Shown piece by piece: positions 4,944 to 7,782 of a DNA stretch of 7,782 nt. The stretch comes from Ruminococcus sp. UBA4383 (GTDB lineage: Bacteria > Bacillota > Clostridia > Oscillospirales > Ruminococcaceae): contig DGRR01000072.1 of NCBI GenBank assembly GCA_002389995.1, positions 1 to 7,782 on the forward strand. Reading direction: 5' to 3'. Below the pieces are notes generated by a model. That model made no database searches, was not told where the DNA came from, and worked only from the letters and a program-made list of their open reading frames with translations. The translations under genes and the position numbers were made by a program. The number at the start of each line of letters is the position of its first letter. Position 1 is the first letter of the stretch.

Positions 4944-4960
4944 GGAGGAAGATGAATATG
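4944..4960 (+). promoter_or_regulatory. Ribosome binding site that fixes the typA start
   Basis: GGAGG at 4944-4948 precedes two in-frame ATGs, at 4952 and 4958. The first leaves a spacer of only 3 nt, the second 9 nt, so ATG 4958 is preferred; it also gives the N-terminus MIRNDLRNIAIIAHVDHGKT expected for TypA. Confidence 0.8.
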
Positions 4961-6778
4961 ATTAGAAATGATTTGAGAAATATCGCCATTATCGCCCATG
5001 TTGACCACGGTAAAACTACCCTTGTCGATGAAATGCTCAAACAGGGAGGCGTTTTCAGAGAAAATCAGGCTGTCGCTGAAAGAGTTATGGACTCCAATGA
5101 TATTGAACGTGAAAGAGGTATCACTATACTTGCAAAAAATACTTCCGTGATGTATAATGATATAAAGATAAATATTATTGACACCCCCGGACACGCTGAT
5201 TTCGGCGGCGAGGTTGAACGTGTACTCGAAATGGTTGACGGTGTTCTTCTCCTCGTTGATGCTGCGGAAGGTCCTATGCCGCAGACACGTTTTGTCCTCT
5301 CAAAAGCCCTTGAAATGGGTCACAAAATTATTGTTGTCGTAAATAAAATTGACCGTCCAGATGCCCGTCTTGACGAAATAGGTGATGAAGTTCTTGAACT
5401 CCTCCTCGACCTCGATGCAAATGACGAACAGCTTGAATCTCCTATACTTTTCTGTTCAGGCAGAAGCGGTACTGCATCTTTAAGCCAGTACGAAGCAGGT
5501 ACAGACCTTAAACCTCTCTTTGATACAATTATAAACTATATCGAACCCCCGAAAGGTGAGGAGGAACAGCCCCTCCAGATGCTTATTTCCTCTATCGACT
5601 ATAATGAGTATGTAGGACGTATAGGCATAGGCAGAATCGTAAGAGGCAGTATAAAAGTAAATCAGCAGGTTACTGTCTGCGATTATACAGGCTCAAAGAA
5701 AAATTATAACTCAAAAATAGTTTCACTTTTGCAGATTCAGGGTCTTAACCGTGTACCTGTTCAGGAAGCCTGCGTGGGTGATATTGTATGGATTTCAGGC
5801 ATTGAAGGAATAACAATAGGCGATACTATCTGCGCCACAGATACTCCCGAACCGCTCCCCTTTGTCAAGATAAGCGAACCTACTGTTGAAATGACTTTCT
5901 CAGTAAATGACAGTCCCTTTGCAGGAAAAGAAGGCAAATATGTTACCTCACGTCAGCTCCGTGAGAGACTTTTCCGTGAACTCTTAAAAGATGTTTCACT
6001 CCGTGTTGAGGAAACTGAAAGCACTGATTCATTCCGTGTTGCAGGACGTGGCGAAATGCATCTTTCAATACTTATCGAAAATATGCGCCGTGAAGGTTAT
6101 GAACTCGCTGTATCAACTCCCCGTGTGCTTTTCAAGAAAGACGAAAACGGTCACAAGCTTGAACCTATCGAGAGACTTGTTATTGATGTTCCTGAGGACT
6201 GCGTTGGTTCTGTTATGGAAAAAATGGGTACCCGTAAAGGCGAAATCGTCAATATGCACCCGCAGGGAAGCCGTACAAGAATAGAATTTTTAGTCCCCGC
6301 AAGAGGTCTTTTCGGATATAAAAGCGAATTTCTCACTGATACAAAGGGCGAGGGTATCATGAGCCATGTATTTGAAGGATATATGCCTTATAAGGGCGAT
6401 ATTGACCGCAGAAGCACAGGTTCTCTCATATCCTTTGAAACAGGCGAAGCCGTTACCTATGGTCTTTTCAACGCTCAGGAAAGAGGTCAGCTCTTTATAA
6501 CTTCGGGTACTCCCGTTTATGAGGGTATGGTTGTAGGTGCATCTCCAAAGACAGAAGACCTTGTTGTAAACGTATGCAAGAAAAAACATCTCACAAATAC
6601 CCGTGCAAGCGGAAGTGATGACGCTTTAAGACTTGTACCGCCAAGAATACTCAGCCTTGAAGACTGCCTTGAATTTCTTGCCGATGACGAACTCCTTGAA
6701 GTTACTCCCGAATCTCTCAGAATAAGAAAGAGAATACTCAGCAATACCCAGAGAGCTAAGGCAAGGGCTAAGGCATAA
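4958..6778 (+). CDS. typA: Translational GTPase TypA/BipA
   Basis: This 606-residue GTPase has the usual family length. TypA (BipA) binds the ribosome at the elongation-factor site and supports 50S assembly and growth under stress such as cold. The GTPase domain (residues 1 to about 200) shows G1 AHVDHGKT (13-20), R-E-R-G-I-T-I (51-57), G3 DTPGH (75-79) and G4 NKID (129-132). It is followed by an EF-Tu-type beta-barrel domain, an EF-G-like alpha/beta domain (around the G-R-G-E-M-H-L-S-I-L motif) and the BipA-specific C-terminal domain with N-T-R-A-S-G-S-D-D-A-L-R-L and L-E-D-C-L-E-F-L-A-D-D-E-L. A longer open frame reaches back to 4853 but lacks a ribosome binding site and family similarity. 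The gene is intact. No consensus promoter is visible in 4798-4943; weak -10-like TAAAAT (4836-4841) and TATAAA (4925-4930) occur. Confidence 0.98.
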   Translation: MIRNDLRNIAIIAHVDHGKTTLVDEMLKQGGVFRENQAVAERVMDSNDIERERGITILAKNTSVMYNDIKINIIDTPGHADFGGEVERVLEMVDGVLLLVDAAEGPMPQTRFVLSKALEMGHKIIVVVNKIDRPDARLDEIGDEVLELLLDLDANDEQLESPILFCSGRSGTASLSQYEAGTDLKPLFDTIINYIEPPKGEEEQPLQMLISSIDYNEYVGRIGIGRIVRGSIKVNQQVTVCDYTGSKKNYNSKIVSLLQIQGLNRVPVQEACVGDIVWISGIEGITIGDTICATDTPEPLPFVKISEPTVEMTFSVNDSPFAGKEGKYVTSRQLRERLFRELLKDVSLRVEETESTDSFRVAGRGEMHLSILIENMRREGYELAVSTPRVLFKKDENGHKLEPIERLVIDVPEDCVGSVMEKMGTRKGEIVNMHPQGSRTRIEFLVPARGLFGYKSEFLTDTKGEGIMSHVFEGYMPYKGDIDRRSTGSLISFETGEAVTYGLFNAQERGQLFITSGTPVYEGMVVGASPKTEDLVVNVCKKKHLTNTRASGSDDALRLVPPRILSLEDCLEFLADDELLEVTPESLRIRKRILSNTQRAKARAKA

Positions 6779-6790
6779 AATTTTATTTTA

Positions 6791-6819
6791 TTAACATATG
6801 AAAATCACATGATTATCAG
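6791..6819 (+). promoter_or_regulatory. Weak candidate promoter of the lipoprotein genes
   Basis: TTAACA (6791-6796; 5 of 6 to consensus) and TATCAG (6814-6819; 4 of 6) are 17 nt apart in the 58-nt gap after typA. No terminator separates typA from the lipoprotein gene, so read-through from typA is an equally good explanation for expression. Confidence 0.3.
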
Positions 6820-6836
6820 ATTATGGAGATATTATT

Positions 6837-7544
6837 ATGAAGAAAATTATTTTAACCGCAATATTGTCAGCTTTTATGCTCTCCGCTTTTTCATGCGGAA
6901 ATACTACGGGTTCAGTCGAAACTTCTTCTGAAACTTCTTCTTCTGAAACCCCTGCCGAGGAAAAACCCGATACCGCTGACCTCGACCCGCAGGATATGGA
7001 CGCATGGCTCGCAGTCGGTGAAAAACCTACCGAGGTTGAACGTGATATTGTTGCCTCCGATAACTTTGAGTATGAAATAAAAGACGGAAATGCCACTGTT
7101 ACAAAATATATCGGCACGGATACAGACGTAATTGTTCCCGATGAACTCGGAGGCGCACCCGTCACCGAAATAGGATACTATGCATTTGAAGCAAAATATG
7201 ACATAACTTCCGTCAGACTTCCCGAAACTGTTACCCTTATATGTGAGGGAGCGTTCATGGACTGTCACTCAATGGCTGAAATAAATATCCCCGAAGCTGT
7301 CACAGGTATCGAAAGAGGCGCATTTGTAGCCTGCACAAGTCTTACTGAACTGAATATACCTGCCAATGTGACTTTCATTCAGGAGGAGGCTTTCACTGCC
7401 TGCGAAGGATTACAGACACTTGTTATAAATAATCCTGATTTGACATATGAAAGCTGGGGACTCGAGGACTTGCCAAATCTTCAGGTAATAGCCCCCGAAG
7501 GTTCTGCTATGGCTCAGTGGCTTGCCGAAAATCCGAGATATTAA
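6837..7544 (+). CDS. Small BspA-type LRR lipoprotein
   Basis: This 235-residue protein has a signal peptide (residues 1-19) and S-A-F-S-C with Cys20 as the likely lipidation site; the lipobox is atypical at -2 (Phe). A Ser/Thr/Glu-rich linker follows (about 21-48), then an N-terminal region and about four to five LRR_5/BspA repeats (roughly residues 95-200; e.g. I-P-E-A-V-T-G-I-E-R-G-A-F-V-A-C-T). The C-terminus (V-I-A-P-E-G-S-A-M-A-Q-W-L-A-E) resembles the cap of other BspA proteins. Unlike the two LRR proteins at 941-3064 it has no dockerin, so it would be anchored to the membrane by lipid. The start ATG 6837 has GGAG at 6825-6828. A surface binding role is inferred from the repeats; the ligand is unknown. 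It is followed after 26 nt by another lipoprotein gene. Confidence 0.88.
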   Translation: MKKIILTAILSAFMLSAFSCGNTTGSVETSSETSSSETPAEEKPDTADLDPQDMDAWLAVGEKPTEVERDIVASDNFEYEIKDGNATVTKYIGTDTDVIVPDELGGAPVTEIGYYAFEAKYDITSVRLPETVTLICEGAFMDCHSMAEINIPEAVTGIERGAFVACTSLTELNIPANVTFIQEEAFTACEGLQTLVINNPDLTYESWGLEDLPNLQVIAPEGSAMAQWLAENPRY

Positions 7545-7570
7545 TTTAAAACGAACGGAGGGATATTATC

Positions 7571-7782
7571 GTGAAAAAAGTTCTTGTCTGCATATGTTCG
7601 CTTTTATGCCTGTCCTTTACAGGCTGTCAGGATAAAATTGACGTATCGGAAGTTTCTTCCGACAGTTCTTCTGAATTTGTTCCCGCTGACGAAAATGAAT
7701 TTGTAACACCTGATGAGGGTTCTGATGAATATGACCTCGGCACATATAAGGTAAGTTCGAGCGGAATAAAACTCTATAACGA
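7571..7782 (+). CDS. Putative lipoprotein, N-terminal part only (runs off the window)
   Basis: The first 70 residues of an exported protein start at GTG 7571, with a strong GGAGGG ribosome binding site at 7557-7562. The signal peptide (M-K-K-V-L-V-C-I-C, then L-L-C-L-S-F) leads to T-G-C, with Cys19 as probable lipidation site; Phe at -3 makes the lipobox imperfect. A Ser/Asp/Glu-rich linker follows, similar in composition to that of the preceding lipoprotein, suggesting the two are related or at least share the same anchor design. The mature domain begins around Y-D-L-G-T-Y-K-V and lies mostly beyond 7782, so no function can be assigned. It is probably co-transcribed with the gene at 6837. 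Confidence 0.8.
   Translation, partial: MKKVLVCICSLLCLSFTGCQDKIDVSEVSSDSSSEFVPADENEFVTPDEGSDEYDLGTYKVSSSGIKLYN

Noticed and set aside
4853..4957. 35-residue extension of TypA
   Set aside because: It overlaps the T7 tract and leader, lacks a ribosome binding site, and TypA proteins begin near the MIRND sequence.

Overview
The window looks like a chromosomal segment of a low-GC Gram-positive anaerobe of the Ruminococcus/Oscillospiraceae type. The signs are the rplM-rpsI pair, strong sigma-A-type promoters with exactly 17-nt spacers, GGAGG ribosome binding sites, and BspA-type leucine-rich-repeat (LRR) proteins ending in a Ruminococcus-style dockerin motif (core D-A-S-D-A-S-D). This is inferred from family features; the species cannot be named from the sequence alone.

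Layout. (1) Positions 1-766, minus strand: the ribosomal operon rplM (L13) then rpsI (S9, cut by the window edge), with a consensus promoter and an A-rich upstream element. (2) Positions 882-3791, plus strand: an extended -10 promoter followed by three tightly packed genes. Two encode secreted LRR proteins that each end in the same half-dockerin, and the third is rsmE, a 16S rRNA m3U1498 methyltransferase whose Shine-Dalgarno lies in the end of the preceding gene. (3) Positions 3796-4244: a separate unit with its own strong promoter, a roughly 97-nt leader containing a hairpin, a 93-residue membrane-anchored acidic protein of unknown function, and a UUCG-loop terminator. (4) Positions 4306-4797: tRNA-Pro(UGG), tRNA-Thr(UGU) and tRNA-Tyr(GUA), all with encoded CCA. 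There are promoters before Pro and before Thr, a strong hairpin terminator after Thr, and another after Tyr. (5) Positions 4958-6778: typA/bipA, a ribosome-associated translational GTPase. (6) Positions 6837-7782: a small LRR lipoprotein and the beginning of a second lipoprotein.

Taken together the window alternates translation functions (L13, S9, RsmE, tRNAs, TypA) with cell-surface proteins (two half-dockerin LRR proteins, two lipoproteins, a membrane-anchored acidic protein). The most unusual points are the twin half-dockerin LRR proteins co-transcribed with an rRNA methyltransferase, the recent internal expansion of a 69-bp LRR repeat through a 138-bp double unit, the unassigned structured leader and acidic protein, and a tRNA-Tyr that sits downstream of a terminator with no visible promoter of its own. 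I found no phage, insertion sequence, CRISPR or toxin-antitoxin module.
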